A stretch of 64,000 bases of DNA from Corythucha ciliata (lineage: Eukaryota > Arthropoda > Insecta > Hemiptera > Tingidae), in contig CM075939.1 in assembly GCA_038030265.1 (NCBI GenBank), forward strand, positions 24,719,253 through 24,783,252, in the 5' to 3' direction. Below are positions 25,901 to 35,352 of this stretch, in pieces. Every line of letters begins with the position of its first letter. Position 1 is the first letter of the stretch. The position numbers were made by a program, and so were the translations under genes. A model generated the notes under the pieces. The model was given only the letters and a program-made list of their open reading frames with translations, searched no databases and was not told the DNA's origin.

Positions 25901-28029
25901 TTTCAGAAAAAAAAAAACAAACAAGAAATGGGGATCCGAGGTGTATGAGGGTTAGATATAATGGCGATGTTGTGGTTTTCTATTCCCGCTGAAAATGAGT
26001 CTGTCGTACCCTATTTTTAAAATTCGGTTTCATAAAAAATGCGGTGTAATCGTGTGAAATTCGCGATAACGACCATTATTGTCAATAAAGAAACATATTC
26101 TTTTCATGTGCGGATAAGTAAATAAAAAGGCAGGTATACCTGTAGTAGAGGAAATCACGTGAAAACCTATAGGAAGGGAGAGGCAGTGACGCATCAAAAA
26201 ACCGTGATTTTTGACGTTTGCACCCGAGTCAGACAGAATTTCTTGAATCATGCGTTTTTATCGTCCGTTAAAATTCCTTAAGTATCATTTTTTAACCGTC
26301 GTTTTCCATCATTTGTCAGTTTTTTCCCCAAAGTTATTCCTCATACATAGTGAAGATAAACAGAATAAAAATGAACTAAGCGATTTGTAACGATAATAAT
26401 TGGCTTGAAAGGCATGACTTGGACACGTTTGCAGACGCAGGAGGTAAAATGTGTGTGAAAGAGAGAGAGAATGATGGAGAGAGTGACGTAATGAACGCCG
26501 GCAATCCTTCTGAAGGCTGGAAGAGTCATATGGATAATAACAATTGTTCTCTCTCTATCCCTCTTTTTTCCGTCCATTTTTCATTAAAACTTGTTTTTTT
26601 TTTTGTTTTTTTTTCATTTCAAGGCTCCTCTTGTGAAGCGGTCGATGCTCGTATGCAGTAATAAAATCAGTACGTATGGGCTATTCCGTGAATGTCCCAA
26701 CAGACATTTTAGGCACCGTTTACAAACTTTATGCTGTGCGTCAACCAAATTAATTGTTTCGGAAAATGAAGCATTTTGATTGGGCACATTGACTCTGCAA
26801 TTGACGCGTAGCTCTTGATTATTTAACCTTAAGAAGGCCATCAGTCCGGATCAATGGGGTTATTCGTGTTGGGAGGGGATGCTTTTCGCACGGTGGATGA
26901 TAGGTAATTGGTTGTGTCATTTTTACTCGCTTGATAAGGCGGTTAACCTTTACAGAAATAAGCATAAGAATATTTTTTTCAAAGCGCATGTTCAGAATTG
27001 CGGTTTACTCCACAAACTTGGGATTGGGAGCTCCAAAATTGGATGTGTTGATAAGTTTTCTACCTCTTGGTAGAAAACGTGCCTTTCCTCATTCATCTAA
27101 ATAAATTTGTCGCTTTTATTCGAAAAAGAATTTTTGCGACTTCTTATACTTTGTTTATAGCAGGGATACTCCTTCCCCACCATTTGCTTTTGCCCCATTA
27201 CATTCCAAACCTTCGAGGAGAAGAAAAAAGCGACAAGATTACGAACGTGTTGACCTCGTCTTCCAGCCTTCCCTACCATCACTAGGCAGGTTCAAAACTT
27301 TTTAAAACCATAATAGTGTTACTTCAGTCTTCTCTTGGGGGATTTGTCTCCTGGTTTGACACATTGAACTAAGGGGAAGGGCGTTGTGGGGCAAGAAAAA
27401 TAGCTAAATCGTTTCCTTCAGTTGATCGACCCGGTGTATTGTTGAGAAAAAAGTAAACAACTTTCCCGCATTTCACCGTCCTCAGCTCAATCACCCCCCG
27501 AACATTCAATGTACAAGGGACAAGGGGATGGTTGGTTGGTTGGGGGGGGGGGTTAGATATTTAGATTGCACAATCTTCTCCTTCTGGTTAAAATGACACC
27601 TCGCTCTCCTTGACGAGTGTGGCGGAACGATGAAATTAAAAAAAAAAAAGTTAAATAGAGACGCAAGCTTTTTTTCAACAGGTGTCGAAAGATTTCTTCA
27701 AATTTCTCTATGCGAACGCCCAACTTTGTTTATTTATTCCTTTAAGATAACGCAGCTTGAATATTATAATTAGCTCTTGACCTGAAGCCCATTAAAAGAA
27801 AACAAGCAACGATATCAACAAGGCCGAAAGCCTTCCTTGAGGGTGTCATTTTTTTCTCTTTACAAAACGATAAAAACAGCGCCGCTGATGCGCTATTAAA
27901 TAACACAGATAAACAGCGCTTAATTTCGCGCTGTTTATAACGCGGGTTTTGCAGTGACGGGAATCCCCAGTTTCGAGTTTTAGAGTCTCCTTTATTTGTC
28001 TGCTAAATCCACAGCTTAGGCTGAATAAA
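22992..28029. other. No gene supported over about 5 kb
   Basis: No splice-bounded exon, RNA gene or transposon could be supported. The largest frame (25380-25763, minus, 127 codons) is Lys/Ser/Phe-rich low-complexity translation of A/T tracts. Homopolymer runs of C or G occur near 23363, 24980 and 27541. Confidence 0.4.
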
Positions 28030-28166
28030 GCCCTGTTCACACAATGATTGAAGCTATATTGCACGCTGGTTTTTCAAAAACATCCGGTCGCTCCCAAGGA
28101 ACATATGTTTTTTAAAAAAACCAGTATGCAATATAACTTCAAACACTGCATCGTGTGAACTGGGGG
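28030..28166. mobile_element. GTTCACAC-family MITE, copy 2
   Basis: Begins AAAGCCCTGTTCACACAATG and ends ATCGTGTGAACTGGGGGCC, with the same centre (CCAAGGAACATATG) as the copies at 17789 and 55910. Its right end runs directly into the next MITE, so the last few bases of the two elements overlap. Confidence 0.7.
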
Positions 28167-28474
28167 CCTGTTCTGCAAAATTTCATAGTGTTCCTAGGAA
28201 TATCCTTTCCACCCGTCCGACCCGAATTAAATCACATGTTGATGGGGAGAACGGATGGAAAGAGACAGTGATAGTGACAGTCAAAAGTTATAGAACAGGC
28301 CCCCAGAGGAACACTATGAAATTTTGCAGAACAGGCCCCCAGTTCTATAACTTTTCAATGTCACTATCACTGTCTCTTTCCACCAGTCCTCCCCATCAAC
28401 ACATGATTCAATTTGGGGCGGACGGGTGGAAAAGGATATTCCTTGGAACACTTACATCTTACAGAACAGCCCCC
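28162..28474. mobile_element. Nested inverted MITE pair, GGGGGCCTGTTC ends
   Basis: A first unit (28162-28302) starts GGGGGCCTGTTCTGCAAAAT and ends TATAGAACAGGCCCCC. It is followed by a 38-bp inverted piece of its own left end (28303-28340), then by an inverted full copy (to about 28474) ending AGAACAGCCCCC. Shared internal words are GTCACTATCACTGTCTCTTT and CCTTTCCACCCGTCCG. The arrangement looks like an inverted copy joined to, or inserted beside, an earlier one. No coding capacity. Confidence 0.65.
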
Positions 28475-28570
28475 AGGGCTTAAAATAATTTTTTGTAGAA
28501 ATTGATCAGCGAACACAGAACACAGATAAGGAATATAGGGAGTGTATAAATAGAAAATGATATACAATAA

Positions 28571-28719
28571 GGCCCGTATTCATAGTTCTCACTTAAGCGT
28601 CGAGGGAGTATTTACTTAAACAGTTTGAAATCGGTCGTTCCAATTCGTGAATCATCTGTTTTGAATCGAAATAAGCAAATAATCGGACTTACAATTAGTG
28701 ACGACTATGAACGCGGGAC
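28571..28719. mobile_element. PIF/Harbinger-type MITE, TAA target duplication
   Basis: The 149-bp unit starts GGCCCGTATTCATAGTTCTC and ends with the inverse-like GACTATGAACGCGGGAC. TAA lies at 28568-28570 and 28720-28722. The second TAA is also the left target repeat of the larger Harbinger relic that begins at 28723. The interior matches the MITE at 48016-48152 (shared word CATCTGTTTTGAATCGA). Confidence 0.8.
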
Positions 28720-28998
28720 TAAGGGCCGTATTCAGAAACCAACCTTTACGTCTCCTTAGGAGCTCCTTTAGTTAAGGTTCCTTTAGCGATTCCTTTAAAA
28801 GTCGTATTCAGAAAGTTCCTTTAGAGTTCCTTGGCAGTTCATTTAGCTAAAGGGGCCTTAATGCAAATAAACAACGAAACTATGCTTTTAATGGTGACTG
28901 TACGCTTTATCATGTGAAACCTCTCGCTGTTTACGCCTTCAAAAGCACATTAGTTATCAAAATTGTATGAAATGCCAGCCTTTTAACATTGCGTAATT

Positions 28999-29480
28999 TT
29001 AATTTATTGATGAGCGTAGACAAGTTGAAGACCGGAGTGAACAGAAAAGTTTGTGCGGATAACGGCCATTGTCCCACAAAGGAATGCCCTGCTGGAGACT
29101 GCGTGATCGAGCAACGGCTACGGTTCTATTTTCGAAAATTCGACTGCTGTCAATCGAATGTAGCCAACGGGTGACAACATCTACAAATTCCATCCTTGGG
29201 CCGCAAAACACAACTACTTTGAGACTCATCCAGAGATTTTAAGCGGAGTGTATGTGCACAATAATTGCAGCCGACGACACCGGGGAAACCACCCAATCTG
29301 AAAAATGGAACGGACGATTCTCTCACGCTTTGGCCACTAGGAAAATGTATGAGCTGTTTTATTAGCCCCGAAATGCTTTTAGATACTTTATTGTTCACGA
29401 TACCACCGGCGCCACCGGTTGGCTGACACCACGTAGGTCACAAAACTGTGTGCGAGGGCCGTTGCTCGGAACCTATCAGA
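28999..29480 (-). pseudogene. Harbinger (HARBI1-like) transposase, decayed
   Basis: Three reading-frame pieces on the minus strand line up with the DDE transposase of PIF/Harbinger elements. They are an SQPT-like patch just after 29450, then GFPGVVGCNYCAHTLRLKS (in the frame 29150-29398), then VVFCGPRMEFVDVVTRW, DSSRIF and LWDNGRYPHKL (in the frame 28999-29229). In the family these correspond to GFPgviGciDgTHi, the RWpGSxHDSRIF block and LLGDSGYP. The pieces lie in different frames, so at least one frameshift separates them. The catalytic Asp positions appear replaced: ID to NY in the first block, HD to DS in the second, D to N in the third. The protein would therefore be inactive. Most of the N-terminal part and the C-terminal third are not recognisable. 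Confidence 0.7.
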
Positions 29481-29745
29481 CAGAGCAATGAGTTTGTCCA
29501 GTGAATTTCGAAGGAAATGTAACGCTCTTCAACTTATGAGTCAGAAGACGTTTTCGTGGAACGCGCAGTATTCGAGTGATAGGCTAAAATCCGTTTAAAA
29601 CTCCGGGGGAAAAACACACAGTTTTCTGCCCCTACTGAAGTTCTAAAGAGGAGTTTTGGATGGAAGAGAAGCCTCTGAGCTCCCGGGAGCCTCACGAGGT
29701 GGCGTCGAAAGCGATGAGCGAGGACTTTCGTACGCCCTTGCGACT

Positions 29746-29884
29746 GGGGCCTTATTCCGAACGGTCGGGAAGAAAATGCCGGGACCCCGTATAAGAAATT
29801 ACATTATCCCTTCGTGGGAACCACACTTGCGGCATTTTTTCCTGACACCTCTGACCAGCCCGCACTGGCACTGGCACTGGGGCC
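29746..29884. mobile_element. Short MITE, GGGCC-ended family, copy 2
   Basis: Begins GGGCCTTATTCCGAACGGTC and contains AATGCCG / CGGCATTTTTTCCTGAC inverted words like the unit at 22861. The right end is less clear and includes a GGCACT repeat and GGGGCC. It lies inside the Harbinger relic, so it is probably younger than that element. Confidence 0.45.
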
Positions 29885-30847
29885 TTTTCCTGTCCCCAGC
29901 TCAAGCCGCGGTAGTGAGTTAGAGGTCGAAACGGTGCCACGCACTTCACTTCCGTGCACTTTGACGAAATAATTATTTTCAGTCCTACAAATTATTTATT
30001 TTGGCCTAGGTTCCAATTGGTTCCAATCCCGTAAAAAACGAAAATAATGAAATAGATAAGACGGTCACATTTGAAACACAAGGGGAGACACAACACAAAA
30101 AAGGTAAATTGACAAATCGTGTTATGGGACGGTCACTTCAAGATTTCCCGTCGCGTAAATTCTCAGTAAATTGTGAAAGTTAGACAGCCGTAGAGAAACT
30201 TGAATCCTTCAGTCGGTCGACGGATCAGAATCACAACGTTTCAAACAGTCCGATCTGACCGAAACCAGACCTTTTGCAGAACCGAATTGGATTCAGATAA
30301 TGTGCTTCTTCTGTGTCGCTCATTACGCCATTGAAGACACGAAATAAGTTCGAGCGAGTCGACAAACACAATAAATTCTTCCATTTCTCACATTTTCTGA
30401 GTGAAAATAATTACAGTAGAAACACTACAGCACGAGACAAGGCTTAAAGGAACTGTAAAGGAAGCTCCCGAGCTTCCTTAGAGTTATCATAAGTATAACC
30501 AGCAAATAACATTCTTTTAAGCAACCACGAAGGTAAAGGTGGCTTTGTGAATACAATTTTTTCATGCCTTAAAGAACGAGTTCCGGACATCGGGGCCAAC
30601 TTTTTTTATGTAGATATAGGTTACACAAGGGTTGCCTTACCACGATTTGCATAGGATTGCATGGTAAGGGGGGTAGATAACAGTCCACCTAAATATAACC
30701 TCTTTGGCCCCGATATCGGCCTCCCTTAAAGAACTCCTTTACAGTTCCTTAGCCAATGCGGATAAGGTTGGTTTCTGAATACAAATTCCGGCTAGAAGGA
30801 GCCACAAAGGTTAGGGACTCGTAAAGGTGCGTTTCTGAATACGGCCC

Positions 30848-31018
30848 TAAATGTCCAAATGTACCTCACTCCAATCGTCCAATTTAGGAGTTTTAAAAGT
30901 ATTGGATGAGGTTTCCGTAACAATCTTGTTTCAAATCACCCGCAGATGAAATTTTCAGCAAGCCATCCCGTTTCACTTCAGTCCATTTTTCGGGCAGCAC
31001 TTTTGCAACTGCTTTACG
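30848..31018. other. Short unique stretch between Harbinger relic and Penelope-like element
   Basis: No feature is seen. The inverted match of the Penelope element stops at about 31019, and this stretch has no counterpart beyond 35352. Confidence 0.5.
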
Positions 31019-32467
31019 TCAATACTTTCAGCAAACGTTCCTTATTTTTCCACTCACTGCACCAACACTCACTCGTATACACGAGTGCTTCCCGCGGCTT
31101 TACTGGACAAGTCTCCACCCGCACTTAAATTATCTGAGCGGATCCAGAGATCTGCTCAAGAGAGAGAGAGCACATGAAGGACCCTCCCCCCGCCTCACCT
31201 GACAAAAAATTCTCTGCTCATTTCGCTTTTACCATTGTAAGGAACCTTTAAAGACGAGTAGACGCATACGGCACCATGTTCGTTCTTATCAGTATAATAA
31301 GAATGGTTGGGGGTGGTTTGTTGAGCTCCTCAAAGCATCAACAAAAGGTGGATTTTACAAGACTGATAATTGATAAGAGCGAACATGGCATCTGTGATTT
31401 TACCTCTCTGATTATAGGTTCTCTAACTGGACAAGTCTCCACCCGCCAGGACTTGTAGGACCTCCAAATAAGTTTCCTACGAGTTGTGGTCAAATCAGTT
31501 CAAAAATCCGTCTGGATGGTCACGCTTTCGTTTTTATTTAAAAACTTCCTCAGGACCTGGGGGCAACAACATGAAGTGCCACAAATGTATGAACCAAAGT
31601 AAATATGTTAAAAACCTAATATAGACCTTACCTCCAAGACTTTAGATTGAGAGTTTACAATTATGGGTGAGGGGCTCCTCTTTAGTCAGGCCGCTCTTCG
31701 CCAAGGCCGCTGGTTTTAAGACGGATAATCAGGTCAGGGTGGTAGAAGAAAATGACAATTTTCGTAAGGGAAGAAAACTCACATCGTACCGGGGGCGTAC
31801 GGTATGCAGCGTGCATCGGTTCGTCAATCGAGAACAAAATTTCAAGCTCTGCTGTTCTTGCAGTATACACAGGAGCAGTCGAAGATGGTGAAAAAACACG
31901 GAGGAGCGTTAAAATCATGGAGGTAGGAACAAGTGGAGGGAGAGAAACGCATTTTTCGTGAAGCCGGTTGCCATTACCACACACCATCTGTTATCAAGTC
32001 TCACCCAACAAAAACATTGACAATTTGATACTTGATCAACGAAAAAATGATAAATTCCTCTCCCGTCATCTCTAGGTGAATGATAACAGTGGGTGTGTAA
32101 TGGCGGAACAACCGGCTTCACATGTTTCTACATTAAAAAAGCCTTTCTCTCTCTCCACTTGTTCCTACCCATGGTCCATGGTTAAAATAGTTAAAACTGC
32201 AGAAGAAACGCAAAATACAAAAAAGAGAAAAATGTGCATGGGGTTCGTGCCGTCTCGGATGCCTACTTTATCAGGATAACCTTGCCGTCGTTACCTTCTC
32301 CACCCAACGCGTCACAGGCGTCTACCGCCAAAAGACGATCCGCACCACACCAAGAAGTCGCCGAGTCGCGAATAGACCTCCGCCGCCTCCACGCGTGCGT
32401 TACAACATTCGTCGCCGGCATATGCGATGGCTAGAATTTCTTTAGACGTGCGGCGAGTCAGATTTGG
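31019..32467 (-). repeat. Left inverted arm of the Penelope-like element
   Basis: Reverse complement of 34180-35352, by eye well above 90% identical, once the 266-bp insertion at 31916-32181 is removed. Read on the minus strand it contains the C-terminal coding segment (ending SFGGRRL), intron A (32197-32294), intron B (31710-31782), intron C (31557-31631) and the AATAAA-bearing stem near 31523-31557. The frames reported on both strands here are mirror images of those in the right arm. Confidence 0.85.
31916..32181. mobile_element. 266-bp insertion with inverted ends in the left arm
   Basis: The inserted block has inverted ends (GGTAGGAACAAGTGGAG on the left, CTCCACTTGTTCCTACC on the right) and further inverted words (GAAGCCGGTTG / CAACCGGCTTC). 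TTAAAAT is present on both sides (31909-31915 and 32182-32188) but only once at the matching place in the right arm, where the sequence reads TTAAAATAG in reverse. This defines a 7-bp target duplication. It encodes nothing. The superfamily is not clear to me. Confidence 0.85.
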
Positions 32468-33765
32468 TTCGCCAAAAGCAAAACCCACGCAAGAGCGGCA
32501 TCTCCAGGCAGCAGTCCGATTTGAATGCACCGTGACTCTCCGAAACAACGTCAAACGTACGCCCAGCACATGTAACGCACTAGAGAAGAGCAGAAGAGCT
32601 GCCTCGAGGTTCCTAAAAGCACACCCCGACATCTTGTTGACCCGAGCGGATAAGGGAAACTTCAACGTCATTATGAAAAGATCAGAATATGACGAAAAGA
32701 TGAGTGCTCTTATTAACGACAGAAGTGTATACGAGCCCAGCCGGTACGACCCCACGGCTAAATTACAGCGAACAAGCAATGAACTTGTCAACGAACTCGT
32801 CGGTCTTGAAGTATTAACTGCAGGACAGGCTGTACGGCTCAAGACTAGCGCAGCAGTGCCTCCGAAAATATATGGAGTACCCAAGGTGCACAAACCCAAC
32901 ACCCCCCTCCGACCCATCGTGGCCGCCATAGGCGCACCAGCCGTGGAACTAGCCAGGTTAGTAGGAAGTAACTTAAAAAACGTCCTAGTGGACAATCCAT
33001 ACGATAATGTAGCTAACTCGTATGTATTTAGGGAGTTCATCGCGCAACAAACCATCAATAACGGGGAAGTAATGGCCTCGTTTGACGTGAAGTCGTTATT
33101 CACAAACATTCCACTGGAAGTGGTCGTTTACCTTATCCTCCGGAAATGGGGTGAATGGGCAGATGCGATAAAATGGCCCCTCGACCGATTCCTACAGGCA
33201 GTTATCCTTGGCGGCATGAATGGTTACTTCATGTGGAACGGCACCATATACAAGCAAAAAACTGGTTGTGCGATGGGCGGAGCTCTATCATCGTGGTTCG
33301 CCTGCCTTGTGATGGGAGACCTCCTGGATTGGGTGAGACTCCAGCTACCGTTTGAACTTCGGATCATCAAAAAATACGTGGATGACCTTTTCTTGGTCAT
33401 TCCATGAGACGAGCTGAGCTCAACCCTAGCCATATTCAATTCCTACCACGAGAACCTACAGTTTACGTTTGAAATGGAACAGGAGGGTACACTCCCCTTT
33501 CTTGATGTGACGGTCATCAGAACTCAAGACGGAGGATTCACGATGGACTGGTAACTGGTACAAGAAACCCATCGACAGTGGTCGCGTGTTGGATTTTCGA
33601 TCCGCCCACAGCACGGCACTCAAGGTCCAGACAGCCGCGGAGCTGGCCAACAGAGTGGGACGGCTCAGTGACCCGAACTTTCATCGAAAAAACACCAAAC
33701 TGATGGTCACGGATATACTTCTGAAGAACGGGTACCCGAAAACCATAGCTCACCGGGTCATTTAA
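32427..33765 (+). pseudogene. Penelope-like reverse transcriptase, 5'-truncated and broken
   Basis: The enzyme would copy element RNA primed at a nicked chromosomal site. The 326-codon open frame (32427-33407) shows, in order: ADKGN (residues 74-78), the Penelope hallmark before the fingers; YGVPKVHKP (149-157); LRPIV (161-165); SFDVKSLFTNIPL (218-230), with the first catalytic Asp; TGCAMGGALSS (279-289); and YVDD (317-320), with the catalytic pair. Its first 13 or so codons lie in the inverted arm, so the ATG at 32427 is not the native start, and the usual N-terminal region is missing. After YVDDLFLVIP a TGA (33405-33407) interrupts. The thumb homology continues in frame (LQFTFEMEQEGTLPFLDVTV) to a +1 shift near 33550, where ACTGGTA is duplicated. 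It then runs as YKKPIDSGRVLDFRSAHST to a TAA at 33763-33765. Confidence 0.9.
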
Positions 33766-34330
33766 CAGTCGACCTTACGCCAACAGGGGGGAAGAGGGGA
33801 ACCCCCGGCCGCCGTCCGTCCTCACATCGCTGATCCTCCACTCGCGATAGCAAACCAACCGGAGAGAATCACCCGATTTGTCAGCCTGACATACGTCCCC
33901 AACTTATCTGCGAAATTAGCCGCAACCATCCGCACTTGGGTGCCTGAGCTGCGAGAGGCGTATAAATACAAGCGAAAAGCAGGTGGCTTCCACACAAAGG
34001 TAAAGGATAAAGACCCCCTTCTCAAGCAGTCTGATGTGGTCTACTCTGTATCGTGTTCTCAGTGCCCCAAAGTCTACATTGGGCAGACAATACAACACCG
34101 GCGTAACAGCGAGGACCCAGACAATGCGAGCACAGCCCTTGCCAGGCATATACGAGAAACGGGGCACCTCTTCCGCTAATCTGGCTCGCAGCACGTTTAA
34201 AGAAATGCTAGCCATCCCATATGCCGGCGACGAATGTTGTAACGCACGCGTGGAGGCGGCGGAGGTCTATTCGCGACTCGGCGACTTCTTGGTGTGGTAC
34301 GGATCGTCTTTTGGCGGTAGACGCCTGTGA
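33766..34330 (+). pseudogene. GIY-YIG endonuclease and C-terminus of the Penelope-like protein, broken
   Basis: In frame with the end of the reverse transcriptase, past a stop, the text continues into VVYSVSCSQCPKVYIGQT and then STALARHIRETGHLF. These are the GIY-YIG core (VYSV, YIG), its Cys-X2-Cys pair and the conserved xxTGHxF of Penelope endonucleases, which nick the target. The segment between YIGQT and STALARH is only about 15 residues, shorter than usual, so the helix with the catalytic Arg may be partly deleted. A TAA follows (34177-34179). One frame over, the C-terminus continues as NLARSTFKEMLAIPYAG to SFGGRRL and a TGA at 34328-34330. The left inverted arm carries a second, slightly different copy of this last piece. 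Confidence 0.85.
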
Positions 34331-34347
34331 CGCGTTGGGTGGAGAAG

Positions 34348-34445
34348 GTAACGACGGCAAGGTTTTCCTGATAAAGTAGGCATCCGAGACGGCACGAACC
34401 CCATGCACATTTTTCTCTTTTTTGTATTTTGCGTTTCTTCTGCAG
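34348..34445 (+). other. Putative intron A of the Penelope-like element
   Basis: Donor GGAGAAG followed by GTAACG. Acceptor at 34445 after a long pyrimidine-rich tract (TTTTTCTCTTTTTTG and GCGTTTCTTCTGCAG). It is 98 nt long. The mirror copy is at 32197-32294. It lies 17 nt downstream of the stop of the C-terminal segment. Unlike introns B and C, it is retained in the copy at 62421-63164, so its splicing is not demonstrated. The ATG-initiated 94-codon frame at 34403 starts inside it. Confidence 0.5.
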
Positions 34446-34586
34446 TTTTAACTATTTTAACGCTCCTCCGTGTTTTTTCACCATCTTCGACTGCTCCTGT
34501 GTATACTGCAAGAACAGCAGAGCTTGAAATTTTGTTCTCGATTGACGAACCGATGCACGCTGCATACCGTACGCCCCCGGTACGAT

Positions 34587-34659
34587 GTGAGTTTTCTTCC
34601 CTTACGAAAATTGTCATTTTCTTCTACCACCCTGACCTGATTATCCGTCTTAAAACCAG
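34587..34659 (+). other. Intron B of the Penelope-like element (73 nt)
   Basis: Donor TACGAT followed by GTGAGTTTTC, acceptor CTTAAAACCAG before CGGCCTTGG. The mirror copy is at 31710-31782. In both arms of the 62.4-63.2 kb copy the exon ends are joined directly, giving CCAT/CGGCC at 62989/62990 and the inverse at 62548/62549. The segment is thus precisely absent there, as expected after splicing. Confidence 0.85.
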
Positions 34660-34737
34660 CGGCCTTGGCGAAGAGCGGCCTGACTAAAGAGGAGCCCCTC
34701 GCCCATAATTGTAAACTCTCAATCTAAAGTCTTGGAG

Positions 34738-34813
34738 GTAAGGTCTATATTAGGTTTTTAACATATTTACTTTGGTTCATACATTTGCGGCACTTCATGA
34801 TGTTGCCCCCCAG
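34738..34813 (+). other. Intron C of the Penelope-like element (76 nt)
   Basis: Donor CTTGGAG followed by GTAAGG, acceptor TTGCCCCCCAG. The mirror copy is 31557-31631, 75 nt. In the 62.4-63.2 kb copy the flanks are joined as CTTGGAG/GTCCTGAGG (63067/63068, inverse at 62470/62471). This matches exactly the exon ends of the left arm. It lies downstream of the stop of the small spliced frame, in untranslated sequence. Confidence 0.85.
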
Positions 34814-34853
34814 TTCCTGAGGAAGTTTTTAAATAAAAACGAAAGCTTGACCA
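34812..34853 (+). ncRNA. Hammerhead-like stem-loop at the Penelope 3' region
   Basis: CTGAGGA, a 6-bp stem (GTTTTT / AAAAAC) with loop AAAT, then GAAA: this fits the hammerhead core pattern CUGANGA, stem II, GAAA. In the copy at 63067-63106 the outer ends GGTC and GACC would also pair as stem I. However, the part between GAAA and the putative cleavage site is very short (GCTT), and the outer pair is broken in this arm. The loop region also contains AATAAA, so a poly-A signal is an alternative reason for conservation. Penelope elements in other animals do carry hammerhead ribozymes. Confidence 0.3.
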
Positions 34854-35352
34854 TCCAGACGGATTTTGGAATTGATTTACCACAACTCGTAGGAACTTAT
34901 TTGGAGGTCCTACAAGTCCTGGCGGGTGGAGACTTGTCCATTTAGAGAACCAATAATCAGAGAGGTAAAATCACAGATGCCATGCTCGCTCTTATCAATT
35001 ATCAGTCTTGTAAAATCCACCTTTTGTTGATGCTTTGAGGAGCTCAACAAACCACCCCCAACCTTTCTTATTGAACTGATAAGAACGAACATGGTGCCGT
35101 ATGCGTCTACTCGTCTTTAAAGGTTCCTTACAATGGTAAAAGCGAAATGAGAAGAGAATTTTTTGTCAGGTGTGGCGGGGGGGGGGTCCTTCATGTGATC
35201 TCTCTCTCTTGAGCAGATCTCTGGATCCGCTCAGATAATTTAAGTGCGGGTGGAGACTTGTCCAGTAAAGCCGCGAGGAAGCACTCGTGTATACGAGTGA
35301 GTGTTGGTGCAGTGAGTGGAAAAATAAGGAACGTTTGCTGAAAGTATTGACT

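Larger units (their letters stand above)
28723..30847 (-). mobile_element. PIF/Harbinger relic, 2.1 kb, with transposase remains
   Basis: The ends are inverted: GGGCCGTATTCAGAAACC on the left, and the complement of GCGTTTCTGAATACGGCCC on the right. TAA flanks both ends (28720-28722 and 30848-30850). Secondary words of the inverted repeat, such as CTCCTTTAG and AAAGGAACT, recur just inside both ends. The minus strand carries decayed Harbinger transposase (28999-29480). A GGGCC-ended MITE (29746-29884) sits inside. It is the full-length relative of the 138-bp MITE at 57145-57282, which shares its ends. Confidence 0.8.
31019..35352 (+). mobile_element. Penelope-like retroelement, 5'-truncated, flanked by long inverted arms
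   Basis: A central unique part (32468-34179) encodes a Penelope-type reverse transcriptase and GIY-YIG endonuclease. It is flanked by inverted arms of about 1.17 kb: left 31019-32467, right 34180-35352. The right arm is the natural 3' part of the element (C-terminal coding end, introns, 3' region). The left arm is the same segment in reverse. The normal N-terminal coding region and 5' end are missing, so this looks like a truncated copy joined head-on to an inverted 3' fragment. Penelope elements are known to carry terminal repeats in direct or inverted order and to keep introns. No target duplication was found at the outer ends. Confidence 0.85.
34180..35352 (+). repeat. Right inverted arm (natural 3' part) of the Penelope-like element
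   Basis: Contains the last coding segment, three putative introns, the small exon pieces between them and the 3' region with AATAAA. It pairs along its full length with 31019-32467. It lacks the 266-bp insertion that interrupts the left arm, so it shows the empty site. Confidence 0.85.

Noticed and set aside
32312..33109. 265-codon minus-strand frame opposite the reverse transcriptase
   Set aside because: It is the antisense of the Penelope reverse transcriptase, plus a piece of the inverted arm. Only the last part (RTSKEILAIAYAG onward) is meaningful, as the mirrored C-terminus.
34403..34687. 94-codon frame MHIFLFF... in the right arm as an accessory gene
   Set aside because: Its start lies in the pyrimidine tract of putative intron A, and it runs unspliced through intron B. 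The spliced 82-codon form in the second copy may be translated, but nothing shows selection on it.
31019..35352. Long inverted repeat read as a DNA transposon with giant TIRs
   Set aside because: The arms contain the C-terminal coding end of the Penelope protein itself and its introns, and no target duplication exists at the outer ends; an inverted 3' fragment of the retroelement explains it better.
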